A stretch of 64,000 bases of DNA from an uncultured Bacteroidaceae bacterium (GCA_905234555.1 CAJOHO010000002.1:78685-142684); one strand, 5' to 3'. Shown: positions 9,364-18,303, numbered from the stretch's first letter. The notes: generated by a model not told the origin, from the sequence alone. Made by a program: numbers and translations.

Positions 9364-9398
9364 TCTGCACGCAAACCCTCAGTTTGTGCAGAGTTTTC
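9364..9398 (+). terminator. Terminator-like hairpin after the three-repeat protein
   Basis: TCTGCAC-gCAAAC-cctca-GTTTG-GTGCAGA-type stem: TCTGCAC at 9364-9370 pairs with GTGCAGA at 9386-9392, with an inner CAAAC/GTTTG stem, followed by GTTTTC. The T-run is short, so termination may be moderate. Confidence 0.6.
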
Positions 9399-9451
9399 GC
9401 CTAAAAAGGATTGTTCTATATGTCTGAAAGCAAGAAAATTGAAAAAATTGC

Positions 9452-9481
9452 TTGTTCATTCAGTTTTTATTCGTAACTTTG
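9452..9481 (+). promoter_or_regulatory. Promoter of the DUF177-rpmF-fabH-era cluster
   Basis: TTG at 9452-9454, a 19-nt spacer and TAACTTTG at 9474-9481 match the Bacteroidota consensus. The start of transcription would be near 9488, 26 nt before the ATG at 9514. Confidence 0.75.
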
Positions 9482-9513
9482 CACGTCAAATGCGTAAATA
9501 CACACATTGAAGA

Positions 9514-10071
9514 ATGAAGCTTAATGATTTTCTGATCGACTTGCTCGACGCAAGACTGGCAGGCAGACAGTTCGACTTTGTGATGAACGATGCCGTCTTT
9601 CAGCAGATTGACGGACTGGTGACCAAAGGAGAGGTTCATGCCCAAGTTACTTGCACGAAAGCAACGTCGCAAGAATTCATTTTCAGCATCCACTCCGAAG
9701 GTGTGGTATGTGTACCATGCGACCGTTGTCTGTCGGACTTGGAATTGCGGATCGAGACCACAGACCAGTTGACGGTCAGACTGGGTGACACATACGAGGA
9801 CGACGGCGATGTGCTGACTGTTCCTTCCAACGAAGCACAGTTCGACATCTCGTTGCCCATCTACGAGTTTATCGTTCTCTCCATGCCAATCAAGCGGACT
9901 CATGGACCTGGCAAGTGCGATTCCGCTATGATGCAGGAGTTTTCCAAACATCAGGCTGCCCGAAGCAGTCGGGAGGGTGAAGAGGATGAAGATTCGACTG
10001 ACGACGACGTTCCTGCCGATTCGCAGGTACACGACAGCCGTTGGGACGCATTGAAAAATTTTAAAGTATAA
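9514..10071 (+). CDS. DUF177/YceD-family protein
   Basis: 185 residues. The family is found next to rpmF in most bacteria and is linked to 23S rRNA accumulation and ribosome assembly; its exact biochemical role is poorly defined. Typical features here are the central 'CVPCDRCLSDLELRIE' segment with a CxxC pair and the downstream acidic stretch. The C-terminal tail (about 150-172) is unusually acidic and Ser-rich (GEEDEDSTDDDV). It is first in the operon; rpmF begins 29 bp after its stop. Confidence 0.9.
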   Translation: MKLNDFLIDLLDARLAGRQFDFVMNDAVFQQIDGLVTKGEVHAQVTCTKATSQEFIFSIHSEGVVCVPCDRCLSDLELRIETTDQLTVRLGDTYEDDGDVLTVPSNEAQFDISLPIYEFIVLSMPIKRTHGPGKCDSAMMQEFSKHQAARSSREGEEDEDSTDDDVPADSQVHDSRWDALKNFKV

Positions 10072-10100
10072 ATTAGAAATTATAAAATCGTAAAAATCTT

Positions 10101-10286
10101 ATGGCACATCCTAAAAGAAGACAGTCAAAGACTCGTACACGTAAAAGAAGAACTCACGACGGAGCTGTAGCTCCAACATTGGCAATTTGCCCTAACTGCG
10201 GCGAATTCTATGTTTACCACACAGTATGCCCAGCTTGTGGCTACTATCGTGGAAAGGTAGCAATCGAGAAAGAAGCAGCTATCTAA
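10101..10286 (+). CDS. rpmF: 50S ribosomal protein L32
   Basis: 61 residues, the usual L32 size. The basic N-terminus MAHPKRRQSKTRTRKRRTHDG is diagnostic. A zinc-ribbon follows with two CxxC pairs (CPNCGEFYVYHTVCPACGYY). This bL32 is therefore the zinc-containing (C+) form. Position between DUF177 and fabH is the conserved bacterial order. Confidence 0.97.
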   Translation: MAHPKRRQSKTRTRKRRTHDGAVAPTLAICPNCGEFYVYHTVCPACGYYRGKVAIEKEAAI

Positions 10287-10301
10287 TCAGTTCGTAGGTT
10301 C

Positions 10302-10363
10302 GTAAGTTTTTAAGTTCGATTCGTAAGGCATCCGCTCAGTCGGGTCTGAACTTAAAAACTTAC
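10302..10363 (+). terminator. 16-bp inverted repeat between rpmF and fabH (attenuator/terminator)
   Basis: GTAAGTTTTTAAGTTC at 10302-10317 is perfectly complementary to GAACTTAAAAACTTAC at 10348-10363, with a 30-nt loop and then TTATTTTTCC. This could partly terminate transcription after rpmF or set the rpmF:fabH ratio by processing. Confidence 0.65.
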
Positions 10364-10394
10364 TTATTTTTCCAAAACATTAAACTAACACCTT

Positions 10395-11480
10395 ATGGAT
10401 AAAATCAATGCCGTAATCACAGGCGTAGGCGGATACGTTCCCAAGTATATCCTCGATAACGACGAAATGTCGCGTATCGTTGATACTACTGACGAATGGA
10501 TCATGGAGAGAATTGGAGTGAAGACACGCCACATCCTCAAGGATGAAGAGCGTCAGGGTGCTGGTACATCCTATCTGATGACCAAGGCCGTGCAACAGCT
10601 CATGGCAAAGACGCAGGCAGATCCCGATTCCATTGAGGCTGTCATCTGCGCCACCACAACTCCTGACTATCATTTCCCCTCCACAGCATCGCTGGTTATT
10701 GGTAATATCGGTCTGAAGAACGCTTTCGGCTTCGATACCGAAGCAGCTTGTGCAGGTTTCCTCTATGCGATGGATCTGGGTGCCAGCTTCATCAAGAGCG
10801 GACGATGCAAACGCATTATCGTCTGCGGAGGCGACTTCATGTCATCCATGACGAACTATCAGGACCGCACCACCTGTCCCATCTTCGGCGACGGAGCTGG
10901 TTGCGTCATGATGGAAGCAAGCACTGAGGACTACGGACTCATGGACAGCTATCTGCGTACCGACAGCCACTACGATCCGCTCCACATGGCAGCAGGCGGT
11001 TCTGCCTCTATGCCAAGTCATGCAACCGTAGATGCACGTCAGCACTTCGTTTATCAGGAAGGACGTACTGTCTTCAAGTATGCTGTGACCAATATGTCCG
11101 ACGCCGTTGAGACCATTGCCAAACGCAACAACCTCACGAAGGACGACATCGCATGGATTGTTCCCCATCAGGCAAACGTACGCATCGAAACCGCTGTGGC
11201 ACGTCGCATCGGTGTGACCGAAGAGAAAGTCATGATCAACATCGACCACATGGCTAACACCTCCGGCGGCACTCTGCCACTCTGTCTCTGGGAATACGAA
11301 CCTCTCCTCAAGAAAGGCGACAACCTCATCTTCACAGCTTTCGGAGCCGGATTCACCTGGGGAGCCTCCTATCTGAAGTGGGCATACGACGGCAGCAAGT
11401 TTGCCGACAACCCAGCGCTCTTCTACAAGGAAGGACTTATGACACGCGAAGAGTGGGTAACCAAGCGTAAAGAGAAGTAA
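10395..11480 (+). CDS. fabH: 3-oxoacyl-ACP synthase III (KAS III)
   Basis: 361 residues, longer than the ~320 typical of E. coli FabH. It condenses acetyl-CoA (or a branched acyl-CoA) with malonyl-ACP to start fatty-acid synthesis in the cytoplasm. The catalytic triad is visible: Cys in '[14 protein letters not shown]', His in 'VPHQANVRI' and Asn in '[11 protein letters not shown]'. The extra length is a C-terminal tail after the conserved '[13 protein letters not shown]'. The TAA shares its last base with the ATG of era, so the two are translationally coupled. Confidence 0.95.
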   Translation: MDKINAVITGVGGYVPKYILDNDEMSRIVDTTDEWIMERIGVKTRHILKDEERQGAGTSYLMTKAVQQLMAKTQADPDSIEAVICATTTPDYHFPSTASLVIGNIGLKNAFGFDTEAACAGFLYAMDLGASFIKSGRCKRIIVCGGDFMSSMTNYQDRTTCPIFGDGAGCVMMEASTEDYGLMDSYLRTDSHYDPLHMAAGGSASMPSHATVDARQHFVYQEGRTVFKYAVTNMSDAVETIAKRNNLTKDDIAWIVPHQANVRIETAVARRIGVTEEKVMINIDHMANTSGGTLPLCLWEYEPLLKKGDNLIFTAFGAGFTWGASYLKWAYDGSKFADNPALFYKEGLMTREEWVTKRKEK

Positions 11481-12361
11481 TGCACAAATCAGGATTCGTA
11501 AACATCGTCGGCAATCCCAACGTCGGCAAGTCCACTCTGATGAACCTCTTCGTCGGAGAACGAATCAGCATTGCCACCTTTAAGGCACAGACTACACGCC
11601 ACCGCATCATGGGCATCATCAACGACGATGATGTCCAGATTGTCTTCAGTGACACACCAGGCGTGCTCAAACCCAACTACAAGCTTCAGGAGTCCATGCT
11701 CGCTTTCAGCGAGAGTGCCCTGACCGATGCAGACGTCCTGCTCTATGTGACCGACCCCGTGGAGAAAGTCGATAAGAACAACGACTTCCTGCGCAAGGTC
11801 AACCAGATGGATGTTCCCGTCCTTGTGCTTATCAACAAGATTGACCTTACCGATGAAGCCAACCTCATCAAACTCGTAGAGGAATGGCACGAAATCCTGC
11901 CAAAGGCTGAAATCATTCCAGTTTCAGCTCTTGCCAAGTTCAATGTCGAACCAGTTCTGCGACGCATCAAGGAACTTCTTCCTGAGTCACCACCATACTT
12001 CGACAAAGACCAATGGACCGACAAGCCCGCACGATTCTTCGTCAGCGAAATCATCCGCGAGAAAATCCTCCTCTACTACGACAAGGAAATTCCCTATAGC
12101 GTAGAAGTGGGAATTGAAAGCTTCAAGGAAGACAACACCCACATCCACATCAACGCCGTCATCTACGTAGAGCGTGATTCGCAGAAAGGCATCATCATCG
12201 GCCATCAAGGCAAAGCCCTGAAGAAAGTGATGACAGAAGCCCGTAAGTCGTTAGAGAAATTTTTCGGCAAGTCCATCTACCTCGAAACCTTCGTCAAGGT
12301 CGATAAAGATTGGCGCAACTCCGACAAAGAACTCAACCTCTTCGGCTACAATCCCGAATAA
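11480..12361 (+). CDS. era: GTPase Era
   Basis: 293 residues. Era is an essential GTPase that binds 16S rRNA and helps 30S maturation. Motifs: G1 'GNPNVGKST' (about residues 11-19), G2 region 'AQTTRHRI', G3 'DTPG', G4 'NKID', G5 'VSA'. A C-terminal KH domain contains 'GIIIGHQGKALKKV'. Length matches the family. It overlaps the fabH stop by one base. Confidence 0.97.
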   Translation: MHKSGFVNIVGNPNVGKSTLMNLFVGERISIATFKAQTTRHRIMGIINDDDVQIVFSDTPGVLKPNYKLQESMLAFSESALTDADVLLYVTDPVEKVDKNNDFLRKVNQMDVPVLVLINKIDLTDEANLIKLVEEWHEILPKAEIIPVSALAKFNVEPVLRRIKELLPESPPYFDKDQWTDKPARFFVSEIIREKILLYYDKEIPYSVEVGIESFKEDNTHIHINAVIYVERDSQKGIIIGHQGKALKKVMTEARKSLEKFFGKSIYLETFVKVDKDWRNSDKELNLFGYNPE

Positions 12362-12365
12362 TTAA

Positions 12366-12407
12366 AACTCCTGTTCAAGCAACGAATGCTGAGCAGGAGT
12401 TTTTTGT
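12366..12407 (+). terminator. Rho-independent terminator after era
   Basis: AACTCCTG at 12366-12373 pairs with CAGGAGTT at 12394-12401, with an inner AGCA/TGCT extension, then a T-run TTTTTTGTTTT. It ends the DUF177-rpmF-fabH-era transcript. Confidence 0.85.
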
Positions 12408-12459
12408 TTTCATCTGGTTGGAAACGTAAACTGAATGATTGCAGGCTAAATTTTGAACG

Positions 12460-12520
12460 TTAGTTTATCGTGAAATGCTGATCAGACTAAAAATTTGTGC
12501 CTTAGTTTATCGTGAAATGC
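12460..12520. repeat. 19-bp direct repeat, 42 bp apart
   Basis: TTAGTTTATCGTGAAATGC occurs at 12460-12478 and 12502-12520. The second copy includes the stop codon and last residues of the minus-strand TonB receptor, so the first copy looks like a local duplication of that gene's 3' end. Confidence 0.8.
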
Positions 12521-14681
12521 AAATGGGAACTACAATTTTGAATGTGATGTTGCGGCCCATGTTATAGACACCGCGACGGCCTGTGACGATGTTCTCGTCT
12601 GCATATTTCAGACGACTGAGGTGGCTCTGATAGGCTTTGTTGAGGAGGTTGTCGGCTGTGACGTACAGTTCTGCGATTTTCTTTCCTTGTAGCTGGAGGT
12701 CGGCACCTGCAGAGAGGCTGAGCAGAGCGTAGGCAGGTGTGGCGGTCTCTGTGTCATCAGCTCGGAAGATGTGGTTCTGACGTAGGTAGCAGTCGAGACC
12801 GGCAGCGACGTAGAGGTTGTTGAACAGGGAACGGTGGAGGGGATGTTTTGTGTGGTTATGAGCCACCGTGCTGTGTGAGTGGTGTGTCAATTCCCATTTC
12901 AGTTCGGACGACCAGCGAGGTGCAGGTGTGAAAGGGAGGTATTTGATGTCTGATGTAAGCGGTGTGATGTAAGATGTCAACCGTGCATCGACGTAGGAGA
13001 AGTTGTTGGAGAAGTGGACGGAGTGGATAGGGTGGAAATCCAGACCTGCCTCGAAGCCCAGCAGACGGGCATCGCCTTGTGTATAAGCGTAAGTGAGGTA
13101 ATCGGGATCGATGACTTCGGGTAGGCGATGGGTGAAGATGTAGTTGTCGATGCGGTTGGCAAAGAGTGCCAGCTGTGCCGAGACGTAGCGTGATGTGAAG
13201 TCGATTCCGAGGTCTGCCTGCAGACTGTACTCTGCCTTCAGCCGTTGGTCTCCAATCTCGTAGCGGATAGACCCTTCGTGTACGCCGTTGGATGCCAGTT
13301 CGCTCATGTTGGGTGTGCGGAATCCACGTGCGAGGTTCAGACGAAGGTTGAAGTGTTCGTTGATGTTGAAGACGGTGCCGATGCTACCTGTCACTCCGTT
13401 GAAGTGTCGGGTGAAATCCACGAACCTTACTTCCTCTTCCTCAGTGAGTTCGTCGCCGTGCAATCGTCTGTGGTCGTAACGCAATCCTCCGCTGAGTGTC
13501 CAGCGTTCGCCGAGGCGTTTGGTAGCGGTGGTGTAGAGTCCGAAGTCGAAGAGGCGGCTGTCAGGAATAAGAAATTCTTCTCCTTTGTTCACAGACTGCT
13601 GGTACATACCACCCACACCTGTTGAGAGTTTCCAGCCGTCGAACTCATTGGTGACATACCGAAGGTCGTAGGTGAGTGTGTGGAGTTTCAGGAAGATGCC
13701 GTACTCGTCCATCGATTCTTCGAATTCCTGACGGCGGTTCTGCTGGTAGCCGATGATGGCTTTGAGGTAACCCGATGGGAGGTTGAGCGAGTTGTCCCAT
13801 ACGGCTTTGTAGTGCTTGACCTGCTGGAAGGGTAGGGATTTCTTATAACTTTTCGGGGAATGCGACGAGCGTTCCAACTCGCCTGTCTCAGGATCGCGTT
13901 CTCCCTCGATGATGCCAGGTGTGAGGTGGTAGGCAGTCCATGTAAGTCGTGAGTGTCCCCATGTACGGTTCACACCTACCAGCAATCGTCCAGCCCGTTC
14001 GCGAAACTGTGAACCAGGCACGTAGCCGTCGTATTTGTTCTTGTAGGCATGTGCCATCTTGTCGCTGTAGCGGGCATCCCAGACGATGCCTTTCTGATTG
14101 CCTTGCAGAGAGAGGTTGTAGTTGAAGAGTCCGTTGTTGGTCTGGTATTCGGTGCTGACGTTTGCCTGCATCTCGCCTTCTGCCAGTGTGGGTTGTGGGT
14201 GGAGTATGACCACACCTGCCATTGCGTCGGAACCGTGCATCAGCGATGCCGGTCCTTTCAGTATCTCGACGGAGCCAACGCTGCTGCCATCGACTTCCAC
14301 TCCGTGTTCGTCTCCCCATTGCTGTCCTTCCTGACGCACTCCTTCGCTCATCACCACGACGCGGTTGTAACCCAGTCCGCGGATGATGGGTTTCGAGATG
14401 CTGCCGCCTGTGGTGAGTTGGCTGACACCAGGCTGATGGGCAATGGCATCGATGATGTTGGTGGAGGTGGTAGCTCGCAGTACTTGCGGAGAAATGATGG
14501 ATACGGGTGCTGTGGCGTGTTTCAGTTTTGTGTTGCCTGTCACACCCGTCACCGTCACTTCGTTGAGTTGGAGGTGGCGGAAGAACACGTCAGCCGAGTC
14601 CTCGCTGTGTTCATGTGTTGTTTCCTGTGCCGCTACAGCTATGCTAAGGCATAATAGTGGCAGAATGATGAATCTTTTCAT
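12507..14681 (-). CDS. TonB-dependent outer-membrane receptor, His-rich (possible metal receptor)
   Basis: 724 residues from the ATG at 14681, which gives a good signal peptide (MKRFIILPLLCLSIAVAAQ). The mature N-terminus starts HEHSED-like and has a TonB-box-like 'LNEVTVTG'. The plug domain contains 'IIRGLGYNRVVVMSEGVRQ' and 'VEILKGPASLMHGSDAMAG', followed by a 22-strand-type barrel. No carboxypeptidase-like SusC domain and no adjacent SusD are present. His clusters occur near the mature N-terminus and in a late extracellular loop (HHSHSTVAHNHTKH), reminiscent of ZnuD-type zinc receptors; the substrate is an inference. The stop of the upstream MBL gene is 19 bp away, so both are probably one operon. 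Confidence 0.9.
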   Translation of the reverse strand: MKRFIILPLLCLSIAVAAQETTHEHSEDSADVFFRHLQLNEVTVTGVTGNTKLKHATAPVSIISPQVLRATTSTNIIDAIAHQPGVSQLTTGGSISKPIIRGLGYNRVVVMSEGVRQEGQQWGDEHGVEVDGSSVGSVEILKGPASLMHGSDAMAGVVILHPQPTLAEGEMQANVSTEYQTNNGLFNYNLSLQGNQKGIVWDARYSDKMAHAYKNKYDGYVPGSQFRERAGRLLVGVNRTWGHSRLTWTAYHLTPGIIEGERDPETGELERSSHSPKSYKKSLPFQQVKHYKAVWDNSLNLPSGYLKAIIGYQQNRRQEFEESMDEYGIFLKLHTLTYDLRYVTNEFDGWKLSTGVGGMYQQSVNKGEEFLIPDSRLFDFGLYTTATKRLGERWTLSGGLRYDHRRLHGDELTEEEEVRFVDFTRHFNGVTGSIGTVFNINEHFNLRLNLARGFRTPNMSELASNGVHEGSIRYEIGDQRLKAEYSLQADLGIDFTSRYVSAQLALFANRIDNYIFTHRLPEVIDPDYLTYAYTQGDARLLGFEAGLDFHPIHSVHFSNNFSYVDARLTSYITPLTSDIKYLPFTPAPRWSSELKWELTHHSHSTVAHNHTKHPLHRSLFNNLYVAAGLDCYLRQNHIFRADDTETATPAYALLSLSAGADLQLQGKKIAELYVTADNLLNKAYQSHLSRLKYADENIVTGRRGVYNMGRNITFKIVVPICISR

Positions 14682-14700
14682 TATGTATTTCTCTGTATTG

Positions 14701-15498
14701 TTATTCGAATGTGTTTTCTGTCCCAAGACGGAAAGATTGCAGCTGTTCGCCCATCACGGCTTGCATGAGTTCAAAACTGCGGTCGCCTGTGCAGTGGCTG
14801 GTGAAGAACTGCGTTTGGGGATAGTTGGCAGTGAGGCGTTGAGCCAGTGCCGTCAGTTCCTCTTCTTTTTCTTGTCCGTCGAGCAGGTGAAAACCGCCGA
14901 CGACGGTATGAACAGGCCAGGTACAGGCTGCGAGTATGTTCTCCAGTCCACTGTGTGCACAGCCGGTAAAGAGCAGACCGTTGGCGTAAAGTACCAGTTC
15001 GTGGCGGAAGTCGTCGTGCACCAATTCTCCATTCTCGTCCTCAGCAAAGAGGTGGCTGTTTCCCTTCGGCATAGGATGAATCTGCGGAATGTGTGCGATG
15101 ACATAAAGGTCGTTATCCAGTTGCTGCGTCTGGTCTGGCGTCAGGAGTCGTTCCTGTGGTATGATGGGCCATTCGGGTGTGAGGCTGTGCAGCCTGTTTC
15201 TTTTAGAGAAGAACTTGCCGCTGAGCGCGTGGGGCGAGACAATGACTTTTGCTGTTTGATGACAAGCTAAGAAATATCGTAATCCGCCTGCATGGTCGCT
15301 GTGTCCGTGGGAGATGAAAACATAGTCCACCGAACTGAGGTCAATGCCCAGCGTCTCTGCGTTGCGGATGAACACATCGCTGGCACCTGTATCGAGCAGG
15401 ATGCGATGTTGTTCCGTCTCCAGCAGGATCGACAGCCCGTGCTCCGTCAAGAGTCGGTTGTTATAGTTTCGGTTATCTGAAAGTACTGTCCACTTCAT
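14701..15498 (-). CDS. MBL-fold metallohydrolase (COG1237-like)
   Basis: 265 residues from the ATG at 15498, chosen because the protein then starts MKWTVLSDNR, typical of this family, and because a promoter sits just upstream. The metallo-beta-lactamase motif 'HGHSDHAGG' is intact; further ligands are probably His in 'TGCAHSGLENIL' and 'VVGGFHLLDG' and the final 'TSHCTGD'. The pattern resembles bacterial relatives of archaeal 7,8-dihydropterin-6-methyl-4-(beta-D-ribofuranosyl)aminobenzene-5'-phosphate synthase, whose bacterial substrate is unknown. It is first gene of a two-gene unit with the TonB receptor. Confidence 0.85.
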   Translation of the reverse strand: MKWTVLSDNRNYNNRLLTEHGLSILLETEQHRILLDTGASDVFIRNAETLGIDLSSVDYVFISHGHSDHAGGLRYFLACHQTAKVIVSPHALSGKFFSKRNRLHSLTPEWPIIPQERLLTPDQTQQLDNDLYVIAHIPQIHPMPKGNSHLFAEDENGELVHDDFRHELVLYANGLLFTGCAHSGLENILAACTWPVHTVVGGFHLLDGQEKEEELTALAQRLTANYPQTQFFTSHCTGDRSFELMQAVMGEQLQSFRLGTENTFE

Positions 15499-15518
15499 GA
15501 TTGCATTTTCATTTGGTG

Positions 15519-15526
15519 CAAAGTTA
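15519..15526 (-). promoter_or_regulatory. Promoter -7 element for MBL-TonB unit
   Basis: On the minus strand this reads TAACTTTG, 21 bp before the MBL start codon. A clear -33 TTTG is not visible at ideal spacing. Confidence 0.5.
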
Positions 15527-15622
15527 GTGCTTTTTTCCTGAATTGCAGCTACAATTTCCACAATAATTAGGTTGCAATGGAAATAATACCTGTTTCAGAC
15601 ACAGATTCTCAGTTTTTATTTG

Positions 15623-15630
15623 TACCTTTG
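15623..15630 (+). promoter_or_regulatory. Promoter -7 element for SGNH hydrolase
   Basis: TACCTTTG fits TAnnTTTG and lies 25 bp before the ATG at 15655. This also argues against the in-frame ATG at 15577 as the true start. Confidence 0.5.
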
Positions 15631-15654
15631 TCCTATCAATTCAACTCCAAGAAC

Positions 15655-16359
15655 ATGAAAAGACTGACTGCTTTATTGATGAGTGTAATGGTAGCTGCCG
15701 GCATACAGGCACAGATAGCAGGCGAAGAACTGGCCACAGGAATCAACGACCCGCTACAAGGAAAAGTGGTGAATGTGCTGGGTGACTCCTACGTCCGCAA
15801 CCATCGTCGTCCGTTTGAGGAAGCGTGGCACTATCAGGTGGCTGCGCTGCATGGTATGAAGTATAACAACTATGGACGAAACGGAGGTTGTGTTGCCTTC
15901 GACCGCTCCAGCGAAGGATTCGGACCCTCACTGCTGGTTCGCTACAAGGAAATGGATGCAGAGGCAGACCTCGTGCTGATTATTGCCGGACACAACGATG
16001 CCGGGATTGTGGGCAACTCGAAGGAAAAGCTGGCTGTGTTTGCCGATTCCCTCGACCTATTATTAAATAAGGTAAAGGAACAGTGTCCGAAGGCTCGTAT
16101 TGCGTGGGTGACTCCCTGGTGGGTGGATCGCGACGGATTCAAGCCTGTGGTTCGCATGATCAAGAAAGTCTGCAAACGTCATCGTGTCCCTGTGCTCGAC
16201 AACTATAAGAAGAGTTGTGTGGTCAAGGTGCGTGATGCAGCTTTCCGAAAGCAGTATTTCCAAGGTGCCGACGACACAGCTCATCTCAACAAAGAGGGTC
16301 ATCAGCTTTTCCTGCCCGTAGGCGATGCGTTTGTGAAGAAAGTGATGAATTGTCAGTGA
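15655..16359 (+). CDS. Secreted SGNH/GDSL-family hydrolase
   Basis: 234 residues from the ATG at 15655, which begins a signal peptide (MKRLTALLMSVMVAAGIQAQ). Block I 'VNVLGDSYVRN' has the nucleophile Ser, 'YGRNGG' resembles block II (Gly), 'IIAGHNDAGI' resembles block III (Asn), and 'DDTAHLNKEGH' carries the Asp-x-x-His of block V. This is a family of esterases/lipases and carbohydrate O-deacetylases; the substrate cannot be told. Size is normal for a single-domain SGNH enzyme. Confidence 0.85.
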   Translation: MKRLTALLMSVMVAAGIQAQIAGEELATGINDPLQGKVVNVLGDSYVRNHRRPFEEAWHYQVAALHGMKYNNYGRNGGCVAFDRSSEGFGPSLLVRYKEMDAEADLVLIIAGHNDAGIVGNSKEKLAVFADSLDLLLNKVKEQCPKARIAWVTPWWVDRDGFKPVVRMIKKVCKRHRVPVLDNYKKSCVVKVRDAAFRKQYFQGADDTAHLNKEGHQLFLPVGDAFVKKVMNCQ

Positions 16360-16409
16360 TTGTGACATGATGGCAAGTTTTTGTGCTGGTTAGCAGCTTA
16401 TAACAGGTG

Positions 16410-16425
16410 TGGCATAGAATTTGCA
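16410..16425 (+). promoter_or_regulatory. Sigma54-like -24/-12 promoter before grpE
   Basis: TGGCATAGAATTTGCA has TGGCA and TTGCA with the exact -24 GG / -12 GC spacing of sigma54 (RpoN) promoters (TGGCA-N6-TTGCA). Predicted transcription start is near 16436, about 29 nt before the ATG at 16465. No standard TTTG-N19-TAnnTTTG promoter is obvious in this gap. Confidence 0.45.
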
Positions 16426-16464
16426 GAGCAGAGTGCGGATTCCACAGCTATTGCCGTGGGCACA

Positions 16465-17046
16465 ATGACAAAGAATAAAGATCAGAACATTATGGATAAA
16501 GAAAACTTAGAACAGGAAGAAGTGGAGCTGGAAGCCGAAGTAGAGGCTCCGGCAGAAGAAACAGAGCAGACTGAAGCTGAGGATACCAGTGTGGAGGCTC
16601 AGTTGGAGAAAGCTTTGGCTCAGGTGGAAGAATACAAGGACAAATATCTGCGTCAGGTGGCTGAATTCGACAACTACCGCAAGCGCATCATCAAGGAGAA
16701 AGCCGATCTGATCAAGAACGGTGGTGAGAAAGTGATTTCTGCCATCCTTCCTATCATCGACGACTTCGAACGCGCCAGCGACAACATGGCAAAGATGGAA
16801 GATGTGGCTGCCGTGAAGGAAGGCGTAGAACTGATTATCGAGAAGTTCCTCTCTACCCTGAAGAAGGAAGGACTGGAGAAGATTGACGCTGTGGGTCAGC
16901 CTTTCGATGTGGATTACCATGAAGCCATCGCTATGGTTCCTGCACCTTCCGACGAGATGAAGGGGAAGGTGCTCGATTGTGTGCAGACAGGTTATATGTT
17001 GAACGATAAAGTGATTCGCCACGCAAAAGTGGCTGTAGCAGAGTAA
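16465..17046 (+). CDS. grpE: Nucleotide exchange factor GrpE
   Basis: 193 residues from the ATG at 16465; the in-frame ATG at 16492 (MDKENLEQEE) is nearly as likely. GrpE is a homodimer that releases ADP from DnaK. The acidic Glu-rich N-terminus, a long coiled-coil (EKALAQVEEYKDKYLRQVAEFDNYRKRIIKEK) and a beta-domain ending 'GQPFDVDYHEAIAMVPAPSDEMKGKVLDCVQTGYMLNDKVIRHAKVAV' are diagnostic. dnaJ begins 19 bp downstream. dnaK is not in the window. Confidence 0.95.
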   Translation: MTKNKDQNIMDKENLEQEEVELEAEVEAPAEETEQTEAEDTSVEAQLEKALAQVEEYKDKYLRQVAEFDNYRKRIIKEKADLIKNGGEKVISAILPIIDDFERASDNMAKMEDVAAVKEGVELIIEKFLSTLKKEGLEKIDAVGQPFDVDYHEAIAMVPAPSDEMKGKVLDCVQTGYMLNDKVIRHAKVAVAE

Positions 17047-17065
17047 TCATGCATAATTCATAGTT

Positions 17066-18232
17066 ATGGCACAAAAACGCGACTACTACGAAGTGCTGGG
17101 TGTGGAGAAGACAGCCAGCGAAGCAGAAATCAAGACGGCATATAAGAAACTGGCTATCAAGTACCATCCCGATCGCAACCCTGGCGACAAGGAAGCGGAA
17201 GAGAAATTCAAGGAGGCTGCAGAGGCTTACGAAGTTCTGCACGATCAGCAGAAGCGTCGTTTGTACGACCAATATGGTCATGCTGGTGTTGGCGGAGTAG
17301 GCGGAGGTAGCGGATTTGCCAGTACCGATGATATCTTCTCTGCTTTCGGTGATATCTTCGAAAGCATGGGCTTTGGCGGTGGCTTCGGCTTCAACCCCTT
17401 CGGAGGTGGAGGCAGCAGTCGTCAGCGCAAACCCGTGTTCCGAGGTTCCGACCAGCGTCTGCGTGTGGAACTCGACCTGCAGGAAATCGTGAACGGCTGC
17501 ACCAAGAAGTTCCGTGTGAAGAAGATGGTGACGTGCGACCACTGTCACGGTAGCGGAAGCGAAGACGGAAAAACCGATACTTGTAGCACCTGTCACGGCT
17601 CAGGCTATGTGCTTCGTACCCAACGCAGTATGTTCGGCATGATGCAGAGTCAGGAAGTCTGTCCCGACTGTCACGGTGAGGGTACTGTCATCAAGAAAAA
17701 ATGCTACGAGTGTTACGGCGAAGGCATCAAGCAAGGTGAGGAAGTGGTGGAAGTGAATTTCCCAGCCGGACTTGCCGAAGGAATGGTGCTGACCCTCGAA
17801 GGAAAGGGTGGGGCAGGACGCCACAACGGTGTCGCTGGAGACCTCAAGATTGTTATCCACGAAAAGCCCAACGATACCTTCCTGCGCGATGGTAATGATT
17901 TGGTTTATAACTTGCTGCTTTCCATTCCTTTGGCTGCGATGGGTGGAACCATCGAAGTACCTACGGTGGATGGAAAGGCAAAGATCAATATCCAGCCAGG
18001 CACCCAGCCTGGCACCGTTCTCCGTCTGAAAGGAAAAGGTGTGCCGGAGGTTCAGGGCTACAATCGTGGTCAGCGAGGCGATGAAGTCATCAACATCAGC
18101 GTCTATGTGCCTGAGACACTTTCGAAGGACGAGGTGGAGATGATGAAGAAAGCGCAGTTGAGCGACAACTTCAAGCCAACAGAGAGCATCAAGCAGAAAA
18201 TCTTCAATAAGTTCCGTTCCTACTTTGATTAA
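17066..18232 (+). CDS. dnaJ: Chaperone protein DnaJ
   Basis: 388 residues. Co-chaperone that delivers clients to DnaK and stimulates its ATPase. The J domain (1-~70) has the HPD motif in '[10 protein letters not shown]'. A Gly/Phe-rich linker follows (~75-125), then a zinc-binding region with four CxxCxGxG-type repeats ([32 protein letters not shown]), then the C-terminal client-binding domains. Class I DnaJ of normal length. A terminator follows the stop. Confidence 0.97.
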   Translation: MAQKRDYYEVLGVEKTASEAEIKTAYKKLAIKYHPDRNPGDKEAEEKFKEAAEAYEVLHDQQKRRLYDQYGHAGVGGVGGGSGFASTDDIFSAFGDIFESMGFGGGFGFNPFGGGGSSRQRKPVFRGSDQRLRVELDLQEIVNGCTKKFRVKKMVTCDHCHGSGSEDGKTDTCSTCHGSGYVLRTQRSMFGMMQSQEVCPDCHGEGTVIKKKCYECYGEGIKQGEEVVEVNFPAGLAEGMVLTLEGKGGAGRHNGVAGDLKIVIHEKPNDTFLRDGNDLVYNLLLSIPLAAMGGTIEVPTVDGKAKINIQPGTQPGTVLRLKGKGVPEVQGYNRGQRGDEVINISVYVPETLSKDEVEMMKKAQLSDNFKPTESIKQKIFNKFRSYFD

Positions 18233-18239
18233 AACTTAT

Positions 18240-18289
18240 AAGAGTTCCGTTCTGAGTCATGATCCGTCTCAGGGTGGAACTCTTTCGTT
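18240..18289 (+). terminator. Terminator after dnaJ
   Basis: AAGAGTTCC at 18240-18248 pairs with GGAACTCTT at 18276-18284, followed by TCGTTT. It overlaps an in-frame upstream ATG of folC (18259), which supports the later folC start at 18304. Confidence 0.75.
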
Positions 18290-18303
18290 TCATACCTAAT
18301 CAA

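Noticed and set aside
12460..12520. Attachment sites of a mobile element (19-bp direct repeat)
   Set aside because: The copies are only 42 bp apart and one is the 3' end of the receptor gene; a local duplication is simpler.
15577..15654. Upstream in-frame start of the SGNH gene
   Set aside because: It would add 26 residues before a good signal peptide and lies upstream of the predicted promoter element.
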